Source: Siphonodentalium dalli (taxonomy: Eukaryota > Mollusca > Scaphopoda > Gadilida > Siphonodentaliidae). Taken from it: DNA of 64,000 nucleotides. Shown in pieces: positions 21,310-33,160 of this stretch (positions are counted from its first letter, which is position 1; each line of letters begins with the position of its first letter). The notes beneath the pieces were generated by a model, which was not told where the DNA came from, did no database searches, and saw only the letters and a list, made by a program, of their open reading frames with translations. Location of the stretch: positions 277,473,614 to 277,537,613 of the forward strand of contig CP136064.1 of NCBI GenBank assembly GCA_032622095.1, written 5' to 3'. Position numbers and translations under genes: made by a program.

Positions 21310-23100
21310 TATAGGGTAAACTCTCCGTCCAAAATGGCAGCTGGAAGTGGAAAATTTGATTTGTTTTCTCTAATATATTTAAGATCAGTTTATGCTGTTT
21401 GATACTGGTTGAGAATTGTGACTTTATGTTGTATTGTTCATGTTAACTGACAATTGGAGTAATGAAATATGCCATTATTGGAGTCAGAAACCTTTCTGAT
21501 CCCTCAAAAATTCGATTTTACAGAAAGCGGTATAAAATTTTACCAAAATTCACCATTGGGATTTCTAGTCATATTTCATCAAGAAGTGGGCAGAACTGAG
21601 AAATTTTAGTGAAGCGTTCCATTTCTTATGCATATTCCAACTCATTAGTACCAAATATTTGTATGGCCAATGGTGAGGCGAATATGTATACAAGAAGTGA
21701 CGTATGATCATGAATGTGTAGTAGAGCTATATATAGTGACTATACGATCGTGGGTGATGTGTAGATGTATACCTGGTGTGTCTGCATGGTGACTTGTGGC
21801 TATATAGTAAAGTGTGTGATGTACGGGTATACCTAAGTATGGCTGTACGGTCATGGGTGAGATTTATGTGTAAAAAGTGAGTGGCTACATGATCATTTTA
21901 TGGTGTTTATGTATATATGGAGCGAGTGTATGGTCATGGGTGGGTTGTACATGTGTAAATTTGGGAGGGTATCGCTTTACATAATAACTCAGGGATATGT
22001 TAATCGATATAGAGGTAATGTCAGAGAGTTCTACATCCTGATGGTAGTTTATATGCACAATGGGGGAAACAGTTTTCCTGACATTAGTCATTTCGATGCC
22101 AATGAGCCACAATTTTATTGGCCCGAGTAGCCTCATAACAATGCCCCTTTCAGTTCAGTTTCACAGTTCTGTCCATTTCCGTACAAAAACATGGTCAGAA
22201 TCCAAAAAGAAGTTTTTGGCAAAATCCATACTGCATCCTTTATAATTAATTTGTCATGCCTCATAAGTAACATGGCCAATACAAAGTGAGTCACAATTTG
22301 CTACCTTTTCTGAACATTAGAGAATAATATTCGGGATATATATGAAAAATCTACATTTTTACCAAATTTGGTTGCCATTTTGCAAACCATCTTGAGAAAA
22401 TATTGTCAAAAAAACAGATCAGTGTGACCCATTTAAGACAGATCAAAACAATGAACACATTCCATACCAAAGATAGTTCCATTTTACTCGAGAAAATTGT
22501 CTTAACATGAAAAGTGAATTTTTGCCGATTTTTATGTCAAGTTTGTGATAGAACAATCCAATAATTCTGGTAATGTCGGTGTTTAAAATAGTAACAATTA
22601 ACCAAGGTGCAACAGAAATGGTAGTATTCAATATATATGACAGAAAAGTCATTTTTTCATCAACCACAACGTGTATGCGGTTGCATGACTCGCTGGGGCA
22701 ATATTTACATTATTTCCATATTTTGGCTTCCATTTTGAGCCAAAGTGATAATTTGGGTACAATTGTGTTGGAATATTCATAAGAAATGGAATTTGTCCCT
22801 TAGATTGCACAGTTCTTCCCATTTCTTGACGAAATATGACTAGAATCCCAATGGTGATTTTTTGTGAATTTTTATACCGTGTTCTGTAAAATCGAATTCT
22901 TAAGGGATCGGAGGTGGCAGGTAACCCGTGAATGGCATATTTCACTGCTCCAATTGTCAGTTAATATGACCAATACAAAATAAAGTTACAATTCTCAAAC
23001 AGTTCCAAAAGGCAGAAACGGATTTGAAAGATATTAGTGAAAAAAGTCCAATTTTTTTATTTTAGCGTCCATTATGGCGGCCATTTTGGATTATCGTAGA
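21310..23100. repeat. Inverted array of about 330-bp units
   Basis: A left arm (about 21310-21680) is the reverse complement of 22725-23100: GACAATTGGAGTAATGAAAT pairs with the AATTGTCAG / GAATGGCATATTTCACTG region, and CACCATTGGGATTTCTAGTC with GACTAGAATCCCAATGGTG. Two further direct units lie at 22080-22400 and 22410-22725 (GAATCCAAAAAGAAG, GGCCAATACAAAGTGAGTCA). 21680-22080 has TATGGTCATGGGTG-like degenerate repeats. Overall this is a foldback-like structure. Short reading frames inside are not genes. Confidence 0.75.
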
Positions 23101-23164
23101 CAAATTTAATGTGGATACAAAGACGGACATCCATAGTATCGCTTCGACAATCTCCAGTGTTTAT

Positions 23165-24030
23165 ATATCCTTTTTGTTTAAACATATTTTATTTGTTCAT
23201 AAATTGATTTATGACAAAAGGGATTGGAGGACAAGTGCTGTAATCACTTAGAATACCCTCCTCTCCCTATAGTACAATACACTGACAATGTTAACATTGA
23301 AGACGAACAAACACAAGGTATATAATAGGCCCTATACATACATATAATGAACAAAATATGAAAAAATAAACAGAATGGCGATTGTGGAGTAGAATCGGAA
23401 GTTCGGTACGGTGACGAGATGGGTTGAGTGTGTGTATGATTCATCAACACGTCGGTAATCATTCCCGTGCAACAAGTAAAAATACGATAATACAGGCATG
23501 TATCAATTATCCAATGCCTTAACAGGGTCATAACTGGGATATATATTCCATAACACACAAGGTACAAGTATAGAATATATTCTATTATAAATAGATTTTA
23601 AGTGTAAATGGCATGGGCAAAGTGTTAGGTTCTCTCAAATCGACCGGAATCTCTAATATACGAGTGTACAGCCTTAAAAATATCACTATTCTCAGTATAT
23701 GTTAGTTCGGGTTTCCCATAAATAAATATGTTTACAGAGTTAATATTATATTGCATGATATTATTATTAAGTCTTAGCTGAGATTCGGCATAATGGTTAC
23801 ATTCAAAGAAAAAATGATTAGCATTTTCTTCCCGGAAGCCACACGAGCATGTTGCGGAATCTGAGATATGATTGCGTAATTTATCGGACTGTAGGCCACT
23901 ACATTTACATCGAACTTGCGTGTGAATAATATTAAAATAATGACTCCCATTTATGAAATACAAAGGTGGCTTCAGCTTTGTATCCGCGTAGTACACATGT
24001 TTCAATTGCTTCACGAATTCATCATGGGCG
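23165..24030 (-). pseudogene. LINE ORF2 C-terminus and 3' UTR (minus strand)
   Basis: The minus-strand frame 24014-23625 has HTQVRCKCSGLQSDKLRNHI then ATCSCGFREENANHFFFECN: the C-x-C-G...NHFF-x2-C knuckle region seen at the C-terminus of many CR1/L2-like LINEs. The downstream minus-strand 3' UTR contains CTTGTCCTCCAATCCCTTTT and AATAAAATATGTTTAAAC near 23175-23240, a LINE-type 3' end. The RT core is missing. Confidence 0.75.
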
Positions 24031-24079
24031 GAAAAAGGTGGATTTTAACCTTGCATAGTCACAGCGAATAATAATGAAA

Positions 24080-26700
24080 TCAGAAGCATATTTTAGTGTA
24101 AACAATATTTATTTGAACAAAAGAACAGAACATCACATTGACAATTATACATATTGAGAAAAAACATAGTTCAAATGAGGATTAGATAACAAGCCATGAG
24201 CCTATGGCTTTTATAAAAATCTTTTCCTCCAAAAATGTTACCCCGAGTGTCTATACAGACAGCTACAGGGTAAAGAGGACGGGAATTTGAATATTGTTCT
24301 GTGTTTTCAAATAAATGTTGGGGAGTTAGTTAAGCGAGTGCAGGGATCAGAAAGATGGAGGAGTGATAGAAGGGAGGAGATTATGAAATAGACAAGAAAG
24401 ATAATAAAGTAGGTGGAAAAGAAGTGTGATAAATGCTGTAAACAATAATCCCTAAGTCATTATCTAAATTTCACATTATGGCGTTAAATCATGGTGTATT
24501 GTCCAATATAGAAACGGAATTAGACCCCAAATACGTCTCGGCACCCAGGAGAGATGATGCATGAAAATAAGTATATATTAGGATAATTGTTATACTTGTA
24601 GTGCGTATCAATATAATCTAGATACAATTAGTACATGTAAGTACAATCAGTAGTAAGTCCATTAATATGCCAAGGTCAGCACGGTTGAGCATGCACTCCG
24701 TGGGCAGACAGGCGGATATGCCCGAACACAATGTGCAGAAACGTATATTTTGATTCTTGATCGGTCCTATCTCTGAAACGTTCGGGCAAGATGGTACTTA
24801 ATAAGTAACGAGGTGCGTTATTATTTATTATCTTGTGAAGAGTGGATAACCGTTTAACGGTTCTTTTGTCCTCTAAACTATTACAGTCTACCTCAGTCAT
24901 TAATCTGGCATCTGATACAGAACGAGTGCAACCAGTCACGATTCTGGCTGCATCTAACTGAATATCATTAAGGTTTTTAAGGAGGTAATTCGGAGCACCA
25001 AACCACACTGGGCTTGCATATTCGAGAAGTGGTCTCACGTATGTCAAGTACATTGTTTTTTACAGAGTCTTTCTGCTTAGTATACATTTAAGTTTCCTTA
25101 TTTGGGACAATCTCGCATTAGCACGTTTACACGTGTTGTAAATACACATATTCCATTTGAGATCACTCTGCAGTTAAATGCCTAAATGTTTATGATTTTC
25201 GGTGTATTCCAGGACTTCACCATTGAATTTAACCACGGGACTAGTATTTTCATGGAAACTTCCAAAAAACATCAGATTGTTTTTGATGGATTGAATTTCA
25301 TCATCCGTTGCCTCGACCTTAAGCTTAATCATGTCATTGTGCAGTGGGATGTCAAGTGTGTTTAGGTCAGGACTATTCATCATTAGACAAGTTAATGTAG
25401 AGCAAAAATAGGAGAGGACCGATAACTGACCCCTGGGGCACTCCAGAATCTAAACAATCATACTTTGAGACGCAGGCATTGACCTTAACCCTTTGTTGGC
25501 GATTGCTAAGATAACTCTTAAACCATAAAAGAAGTTTGCCTTTGATCCCATATTTCTCCATTTTGTGTAAATGTCCTTCGTGCCAAACTTTATCGAACGC
25601 TTTGGACACATCACAGAAAACCGCACAGGTGTTACATTAGAGCCCGAAGCCGCCATCCCACGCCACCGCTGCCAGCCATATTGGCCTCAAGCCGCCGCCA
25701 GCCATATTATCCCTAACGCCAGCCACATTTAAAAATCTCCGCCGCCGGAATTGTAAAATGGCTGAGCTGTGTGCATGGGCTTACATGTATATGTCAAGCA
25801 CAACTGTACTGTGAATCGCAAAGAACTAAACCGCATTGCCTAATATTGACATATACTCGCATGGACATGGCATGGTTGTTATATTATCAGAACACCGGGC
25901 CCCTTAATGTGGAATAGACTATCCCAATGCATGCTTTCATACAACTGAATGGGCGCATCCATTCGGTATTGAATGGGTTAAACTATAAATTGTTTATATC
26001 GACACGACACAGTCTCAGACGTCGCTGGCATTTGTCAATATATACACATAAGAATAGAAAATAGTTTGAAATATTATATATCATTACTATCGGGTTCATC
26101 ATTTAATGATGCATGCATATATCGCAAGATGCCAGTGATGATAGCAATCTGAAGTCGACAGAAGTCCCAATGTAACTTATACCGATTAGATGGAGAAAAT
26201 ACATAGTATATCCATGCCAGTCCATAATGTATTTTCGCCATAATGGAAAAGCCCAACATCAAAAGATTACGTTTGGTCTGGAATTCTACGGGTTCACCAC
26301 AAACGCTAAAACAAACGGGGTCTATAACCGGGGATTTCGGAAATGAAAATATGCTGAATGATAACATCTCAGCCGGCTGAGCCGCCATATTTCGCCAGCC
26401 ACGAACGTCGCGACTGAGCCTGCTTAGCTAGCTAACCAGCCACGAAATCGGTTGAGCCAGCCGCGAAAACTAATTGTCGTGGCTTCTGGGTCTATGTTAC
26501 ATCCTTCATCTAGTGCTTCTGCTATACTATGAACTATTTCAATAAGCTGATATTCGGTACTATGTTTAGGAAGGAACCAAGACTGATAATCATACAACAA
26601 ATTATTTTCTTGTAAATGCTCAAGTAATTTATTATGGATATTTTTTTCTAATATTTTACCGAGAACGCTCAGTTGTATATTACCTGCCACAGCTTCCTCA
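24080..26700 (-). pseudogene. LINE reverse-transcriptase relic split by a hAT-like insertion
   Basis: Minus-strand pieces in coding order: SVLGKILEKNIHNKLLEHLQ and QLIEIVHSIAEALDEG (26690-26500), then across the insertion SKAFDKVWHEG, GIKGKLLLWFKSYLSNRQQR, SGVPQGSVIGPLLFLLYIN (25629-25400), then EVLEYTENHKHLGI (25383-25174) and YLTYVRPLLEYASPVWFGAP (25053-24676). The catalytic FADD segment is deleted between YIN and the next piece, and stops and frameshifts occur. The 3' UTR runs toward 24080. The upstream endonuclease is absent. Confidence 0.88.
25630..26502. mobile_element. hAT-like non-autonomous element, 857 bp, with 8-bp TSD
   Basis: TGTTACAT at 25630-25637 and 26495-26502 flanks 25638-26494. 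Ends: TAGAGCCCGAAGCC and, inverted, TAGACCCAGAAGCC. An 8-bp TSD with TAGAG-like ends fits the hAT superfamily. Both subterminal regions carry GCCAGCCA-type motifs in direct orientation. A 104-codon minus-strand frame (26388-26074) is not a transposase I recognise. The insertion interrupts the RT codons of the surrounding LINE relic. Confidence 0.88.
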
Positions 26701-26998
26701 TTAGATCGGGATCTAGTCGGCGGTCGGCTACACGTTGTGAAATGCGTCGCTATTGATGTCGTTGAAACGCTATGTCACGCTATTGACCGGTATTTCTATG
26801 GGGTATTGTCTGTTGTTTCCCCTCAACCTATACTCGCCTTTGTGAAGATGGTAAATTATATAGGTGTTAGAAGATTTACGTCTGAGTGAAATCCCGAATA
26901 GACTTGGCTGGATGACAGCAGTGGAATTCTATGGGGGAATAATTGGCTGGTCGGGTGATAGGATATTCCTATGGTAGGTAGAGGGTAAATTATAGACT
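26701..26998. other. No recognisable gene
   Basis: Nothing recognised apart from GTCGGCGGTCGGCTA-like GC-richer sequence. Confidence 0.35.
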
Positions 26999-27905
26999 TC
27001 TCGTATGGTGGGGACTTGGCTTAAAAGACAGGGGGTGCAACTCTTCTGATCTAGGGAGATATGAGTGTATATATTTGTTTTCGCGACACACACAAAATTG
27101 GACGAATGAGGGGGGGTTGGTGAAAGCAACTGCTCGCAGGTGGCGTGTATTGCCTTCCTATTTACTCCTCTTACCTCCCAGTACACTCCGCTTCCACTCC
27201 GCCTGACCTCTACACGCCCTCCCAGTACACTATACCTCCCTCCCTGTCCACTCCCCCGTACGCATCCGTATCTATAAAGTTATGCCACATCCCCTTGTAT
27301 GTTACACTGGTGTAAATAGGGTTCGGAGAGACCTCTAGCGGATGCGGGAGGAATATATAGGAGAGAATAAAATAGACACTGGGCCCTGATTGGTCAATAG
27401 CCTTGTGTAATTTTTGCATAAAACAATCAAGACACCTCTTCCCTATGATTTATGAGGTAAAATAGCCATTGGCACAGGAATTAACCCTTTGTAGTGAAGT
27501 TTGAATTTTTTGGTGTGGTCTAAAATATGACAGTATTTTTTTATGCGGTTCTGACACTAGTTACGAAAACACAGGATTTAAAGGCGAATTCCCTGCTAGA
27601 CAGACATGATTTTTTGCGTACAAAGTTTCCCGAAATGTAAGTTTTTTCAGATTTAAAGAAACTTTTGGACCCAAAGTTTATATTGCCAACAGTATACGCT
27701 AAAACGTTAACACTGAGGCCTATGGAAAACATTTACACCAGTGTAACCTGTAGGGTGCTATATGTATATTGTTCTTCTCTCCACTGGGTTCGTTGTTGTT
27801 ATGGACGTCGCGGCCGTCAGGGCGGTGCAACTCTTTCTGATTTAGGAAAATATGAGTTAATGTATGTATTTGTTTTTCTCACGACACACACACACCCATG
27901 GACGT
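26999..27905. repeat. Left arm of a large inverted repeat (interrupted)
   Basis: 26999-27299 and 27749-27905 are reverse complements of 30826-31116 and 30670-30826. Examples: GTGGGGACTTGGCTTAAAAG, TATCTATAAAGTTATGCCAC, GTTGTTGTTATGGACGTCGC. The two parts are separated by the TIR element at 27300-27748, absent from the right arm. The arms are made of CTCC/GGAG-rich degenerate repeats. Confidence 0.85.
27296..27752. mobile_element. TIR element with empty site in the opposite arm
   Basis: The element spans about 27300-27748. Ends GTTACACTGGTGTAAAT and its complement ATTTACACCAGTGTAAC are flanked by TGTA (27296-27299, 27749-27752). The right arm at 30820-30832 has the uninterrupted CACCCTACAAGGGG, confirming the insertion and a short TGTA duplication. 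No transposase; superfamily not assigned. TTAACCCTTT at 27482 is internal. Confidence 0.8.
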
Positions 27906-28477
27906 GATTGCCGGTGATTCAACAACAAACACAGTCGAGTTAAATACTTAATACTTGACAGTGCTTATCTGCGTTGATAAAGGAAAATCGATATTCGGTG
28001 TACGTATAAAGAACCCGTGGCTCAATGCACTTGCTATTGACAATACACAACGCTGTCGCACTGCACTTTTCAACAATCTATTGAAGTGAGAAATCTTTAG
28101 TAGAACAGTTCTCGTGTAAATTGTGCCAGGGAAGTGTGTCCATATGTGGGGGGGGGGGGAGGGCAGTGTCCAGATGCAATTTGTTGGCACAGACAACCGT
28201 TATCTACAACATAAAGACGTGAAAGGATAAACGAGCAAGGTGTTTCCTGTTCATCCAAGATTGACGTTGAAAATTGTCACATTCTGACCATTAACCTGCA
28301 TTTCGTTTCCATTGTTTAACGGAAATTACTGTTGGAGCTACATTGATTCACCCACTCTCAGAAATCGGAAAATAATGATAATGCGCGATAAGCATGTGTA
28401 CGAGATCACCGAGAAAATTACCGAGAGAAATATCAATGTTTCGGAGGGATATCACACAGGTCCCTGTCACAATAGGG
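27906..28477. other. No recognisable gene
   Basis: Nothing recognised; a G-run lies at 28149-28158. Confidence 0.35.
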
Positions 28478-29565
28478 GTTAACAGTGTCGTGTCCGTTCG
28501 AGCTATCGACTTGGGGATTGGAACTTTGGTACATTCAGGTCCATTCTACAAGCTCCATCTCGCTCGGACCCCTGGGTTAATTTATTCACTTCCGCTGCGG
28601 ATAGCGTCGTGTACGATTGCCCATGGATGCATAGGGGTATACACTTCATGATATAATGTGCATTTCCATGGTCAGGCAACCAGGGGATGTGCGGTCGGCG
28701 CCTTTTTGGATTTCCCGTACCTGGCGGAAACGGCCGCAAGTTAGGGGTTAACAGTGCCGTGTCCGTTCGAGCTATCGACTTGGGGATTGGAACTTTGGTA
28801 CACTCTGGTCCATTCTACACGCTAGTGCAAACCCCATCTCGCTCGGACCCATGTGGGCGGTCCGGTCGGCGGGTGTTAATTTCGGCGTTTTTGGGCAAAT
28901 TCATAGCGAATTCGGCAGCTGCGTATGGGTTAATTTATTCACTTCCGCTGCAGCTAGCGACTTGTCCGATTGCCCATGGATGCATAGGGGTATTTACTTC
29001 ATGATACAATGTGCATTTCCGTGGTCAGGCAGCCAGGGGAGGTGCGGTCGGTGCCTTTTTGGATTTTCCGTACCTGGCGGAAACGGCCGCAAGTTAGGAG
29101 TTAACAGTGCCGTGTCCGTTCGAGCTATCGACTTGGGAATTGGAACTTTGGTACATTCAGGTCCATTCTACACGATAGTGCAAACCCTATCTCGCTCGGA
29201 CCCCTGGGCGGTCCGGTTGGCGGGTGTTAATTTCGGCGTTTTTGCGCACATTCATAGCGAATTCGGTAGCAGCGTATGGGTTAATTTATTCACTTCCGCT
29301 GCATCTAGCGACTTGTCCGATTGCCCGTGGGTGCATAGGGGTATTCACTTCATGATACAATGTGCATTTCCGTGTTCAGGCAGCCAGTGGAGGTGCGGTC
29401 GGCGCCTTTTTGGATTTTCCGTACCTGGTGGAAACGGCCGCGAGTTAGGGGTTAACAGTGCCGTGTCCGCTCGAGCTATCGACTTGGGGGTTGGAATTTT
29501 GGTACATTCAGGTCCATTCTACACGATAGTGTAAACCCTATCTCGCTCGGACCCCTGGGGGCGGT
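28478..29565. repeat. Satellite-like array, about 352-bp unit, 3.3 copies
   Basis: GTTAACAGTG starts units at 28478, 28747, 29100 and 29451. Spacings are 269, 353 and 351; the first unit lacks about 84 bp. Each has TTCGAGCTATCGACTTGGG, CGGAAACGGCCGC, ATCTCGCTCGGACCC and CACTTCATGATA. Frames crossing it (up to 227 codons) simply translate the repeat and shift between units. The right edge has three GGTCCGGTCGG-type repeats. Confidence 0.92.
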
Positions 29566-29812
29566 CCGGTCGGGTCCGGTCGGGTCCGGTCGGCTTTTAG
29601 TAGGACCGGTATTCCCTCATCAAACAAGGACAAATTAAATATTAGATGGATATCGCCGAGCGAACATGCGGTGGAACGTGCGAAAAGTCAGCTGAAACGA
29701 GAGGGCAGGCTGGAAAGTGACAAGAAGAAGAACGGAAACGAAATTTGAAAACAAGAAAGATATATTTCTATAAATATATGAAACGTTATTAATGTGTATA
29801 TATACCTCCTCT

Positions 29813-30241
29813 TCACCACAAGGGCAAAATATATTTGGGGGGGGGGCGAGAAGCTATCCAATTTATATAGTAATATTTTTTCACGGCCCCTCTAACGGAT
29901 GATTTGATATTGTAACCAATATTCTGTAACCGTTTCATAGTTTTCCGTATCTTCTTATACAAAGGTCCGTGTTCTAGCACATACACTTTGTAAACTATTT
30001 CGCTATATTTGTCCAGTGTATCTTTTGAGTTTACTGTCGTCGATCCTAGTATATGACTCATAATATCGTTTTCCCATTCGAACCACGCAGATTGATCTTT
30101 TTGATCATCATCATCACTCTCGTTATCTTCTGATGAATTAGAAGATGAATCTTCTTCATCGACTGCTTGTTTGCTCACTCTATGTCTTTCCATATTGTCG
30201 TGCCTGGTGAAAGCCTGATCGCACTCCGTGCACGTAAACAT
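29813..30241 (-). CDS. C2H2-finger / acidic protein, possibly transposon-associated
   Basis: A 142-codon minus-strand ORF. Residues 1-24 form a zinc finger: FTCTECDQAFTRHDNMERHR, with C-x2-C-x12-H, but the position expected for the last His is Gln (RVSKQ), so zinc binding may be lost. Residues about 29-50 are Ser/Asp/Glu-rich (EEDSSSNSSEDNESDDDDQK). The C-terminal part (YKVYVLEHGPLYKKIRKTMK) is helical and basic. From memory this arrangement resembles short C2H2 proteins of repetitive, virus-like or transposon loci in cnidarians and molluscs; no search was run. It lies inside the 27.0-31.1 kb inverted repeat. It could be an intact small gene or an exon. Confidence 0.5.
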   Translation of the reverse strand: MFTCTECDQAFTRHDNMERHRVSKQAVDEEDSSSNSSEDNESDDDDQKDQSAWFEWENDIMSHILGSTTVNSKDTLDKYSEIVYKVYVLEHGPLYKKIRKTMKRLQNIGYNIKSSVRGAVKKYYYINWIASRPPPKYILPLW

Positions 30242-30359
30242 ACCGACTATAACGGAGTGCTCGTCCGAACACCCATCCCCTCAGTTATATACACGTCCCT
30301 CCTCATTTACACTACAATTCTATACATTTAACTGATCCACGATTCGGGAATGTTCTATA

Positions 30360-31130
30360 CGCAAAGGGGGGAGGGGGATACCGGCCGCGACACGCGAATT
30401 CCATATAAGACATGTGACCAACCCCAATGTATGGGGGGGGGAATGACACCGTAATATACAAAGGGGTGTGTGGGATAACTATATAGACGCGGATGCGGAC
30501 GGGGTTTGGGCGGAGTTGACACGGATGGAAGTAGAGTGGACTGGAAGGGAGTGTATATAGGTATGGTGGAGTAGACAGGGAGTGAAGCGGAGTGGACAGG
30601 GAGGGAAACGGAGTAGATAGGAAGGCAATGCCCCCCAGGGCGAGGAGTTGCTTTAACTTCCATACCCTCGTCCATGGGTGTGTGTGTATCGCGAGAAAAA
30701 ACAAATACATACATTAACTCATATTTTCCTAAATCAGAAAGAGTTGCATCCCCCTGACGGCCGCGACGTCCATAACAACAACGAACCCAGTGGAGAGAAG
30801 AACAATATATATAGCACCCTACAAGGGGATGTGGCATACCTTTATAGATACGGATGCGTACGGGGGAGTGGACAGGGAGGGAGGTAGAGTGTACAGGGAG
30901 GGCGTGTAGAGGTCAGGCGGAGTGGACAGTGAGGGAAGCGGAGTGTACTGGGAGGAAAGAGGAGTAAATAGGAAGGCAATACACCCAACCTGCGAGCAGT
31001 TGCTTTCACCCACCCCCTCATTCGTCAAATTTTGTGTGTGTCGCGAAAACAAATATATACACTCATATCTCCCTAGATCAAAAGAGTTGGATCCCCTGTC
31101 TTTTAAGCCAAGTCCCCACCATACCACCCC
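30360..31130. repeat. Right arm of the large inverted repeat, two tandem units
   Basis: Two direct units (about 30360-30825 and 30826-31130) share GATACGGATGCG, GTGGACAGGGAGGGA, AGTTGCTTT, GTGTGTGTCGCGA/GTGTGTATCGCGA and AAACAAATA. The segment 30670-31116 is the reverse complement of the left arm. Reading frames on both strands across it are repeat translations. Confidence 0.8.
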
Positions 31131-32250
31131 CGTGTACGTGGTATCGCCAAAACCGAGGGTATCGCCAAAACCGAGAATATGGGAAAGTCATTTTCACGTA
31201 TATGATATGGGGATATGTTTGTTTCTCACCGTAATACAGATATCTAGCATCTTATGTGTATGTCCACACGAAGCATGAGTATTTATCCACCAGTTATCAA
31301 TCAGTTTTCCCAGATCAGACCATTAATTGTTTTTTGGCGAATTTTTTCAATGGTGTTTTTGCTTTTGCTCACTCAAATTTTCGAGAACAACCATTCACTA
31401 GTATAGTTCCTGGACTTCCACGCTTCCAAAACAAATGCCGGTATATAGTTGAATCTGTCAATGAAGCATAGGATTTGACAGAATTTAATAAATCCTTGTC
31501 GTTCTCAATATCCGCGCGATATGAAGGGACCACTGTCTGTCCAGAAAGATGCGAACGGCACAGATGAAGATGCGCCAAACGCCGAGTTTCTGTGCAGTAA
31601 ATATGCGTATTACTTAAGGAGTTCTGATGAGTTTTCGAGTGTTTTTATGTGTATCTGAGACTGATCAATTGGACTGCGAATGTCATCTGAAATATGAATC
31701 CATAACATATTCGAAACATTGTGTGCATATATATTATGAAAGTGTTTCAATTGAAATTAATTGAACATCCATCGCAGCATTCAGATTTGCGATCTCAAGA
31801 ACGTGAATGAATGATAACGCGATGCCTTGATCACACGCACGTGAATGCTGCCGTTTGCATGCATGCAGCTAATCGGATATTCGTTTAGTATTAACATGCT
31901 TGGAGTTTGTATATAGACCACACATGCCGGACGACACGCTACGGCGTATCAACGATTTGTTATAATCATGTTTATTTTGCAGACTTTATACTCAAATGTG
32001 ATTATGTGACTAGATCATGTGACTATATATTATGAAAATGAATGTTAATAAAAACTTTGGCACTCTGCCTATATATCCCTAGAAATGTGATTATGTTGAC
32101 ACATTTCTTGATTAATGACACTTATATGATAAATTCAAATAGTATCGTTATCTCATTATGCACTGTTCTATTCAAATATCGCGCAATAAATTATGATAAT
32201 GCAGGATAATCAGCTATTTGGTTGCTCAATTGATAATGTTCTCAAATTTA
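31131..32250. other. No recognisable gene
   Basis: GGTATCGCCAAAACCGAG is repeated twice at 31139-31173. Frames at 31256-31471 (plus) and 31369-31578 (minus) overlap each other on opposite strands and match nothing known to me. Confidence 0.35.
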
Positions 32251-32395
32251 AGGGGGTGGGTGTCCAAAACTGACCGGAAAAAAATTCCTGAAACGGAAAA
32301 AAAAACGGTGGGAGTCCAAAATTGCCTGGAAAAAAGGCCGGAAACGGAAGAAATTGGGTGGGTGGGTCCCCTGAGGCCGGAAAAAAATAAAATGA
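32251..32395. repeat. Purine-rich GGGTGGG/CCGGAAAAAA repeats
   Basis: GGTGGGTGTCCAAAACTGAC, GGTGGGAGTCCAAAATTGCC and GGTGGGTGGGTCCCCTGAGG are each followed by CGGAAAAAA-like tracts: three degenerate units. They resemble termini of G-rich TIR elements, but no partner end is seen. Confidence 0.45.
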
Positions 32396-32410
32396 TCACT
32401 GTTCTGATAG

Positions 32411-32575
32411 GCTATTTTACGATAGTACCCCAGTAGGATTCCTACATGCCTACTATTCTTTAATATTATATCTCACGTAACTTTCTCGCTTTCTGATTGG
32501 CTGCCTACTGCCATACTATTTTACGATAGTACCCCAGTAGCCCACCTACTCACCTACTATTCTTTTTCTATTTAT
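32411..32575. repeat. Direct repeat TATTTTACGATAGTACCCCA
   Basis: Two copies about 105 bp apart, each followed by GTAG and CCTACTATTCTTT. Possibly the remains of a small element. Confidence 0.6.
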
Positions 32576-33160
32576 AGTAACATAATTTGTGTTTGCACAA
32601 TCGTATTGCCACCTGAACACACGGTCAATCTGAAACTATCCTGTATGTTTCCTGCATTACACGTAGTTTTTGCTATATCGGTATATCATCAGACTTCGAG
32701 AAAGACCGATTTCCCGGTAGATAATCGCATTCGGTCCGGTTTGACGAAGGGCGATCCTCGTTTTCAAATACGCATGATAATTGTAGACACTTCCGTGTTG
32801 AAATCCATAAAACACGCTTCGATGCAAGATCAAATTTTCTCGATTATAAACTGGATTATATACTGTAAATTCGTTATGGTGAGTTAATAAACGTATATAC
32901 ATGTGTAATATAATCGTCACTTTATTTATCTCTGGCTCAATTGGGTGTTAACGTAAGGTTTTGCTCATGTCACCTCGAATTTAATTTGTTTTCTCCGATG
33001 ATATTTTCGTAACTCAATTCTTTCAAGACCGATTTCGTAGCCGGAATTAATTATGTGCATACGGAAACACTGTTTACTTTACTTACCGGCTGCTATCAGC
33101 TACTTCAATTATTGAGTTTGCCTGTCGAAATGAGTGATCATAGATTTGCAGAAGATAATC
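32576..33160. other. No recognisable gene
   Basis: A 93-codon plus-strand frame (32606-32887) and an 87-codon minus-strand frame overlap; neither has a known motif. Confidence 0.35.

Noticed and set aside
26074-26388. Possible hAT transposase
   Set aside because: The 104-codon frame has no RW/DDE or hAT C-terminal dimerisation motif; the element is too short.
28851-29534. 227-codon open frame
   Set aside because: It follows the 352-bp satellite; the frame changes between units and has no recognisable domain.
30312-30837. Pro-rich minus-strand frames
   Set aside because: Degenerate CTCC/GGAG repeats of the inverted arm.
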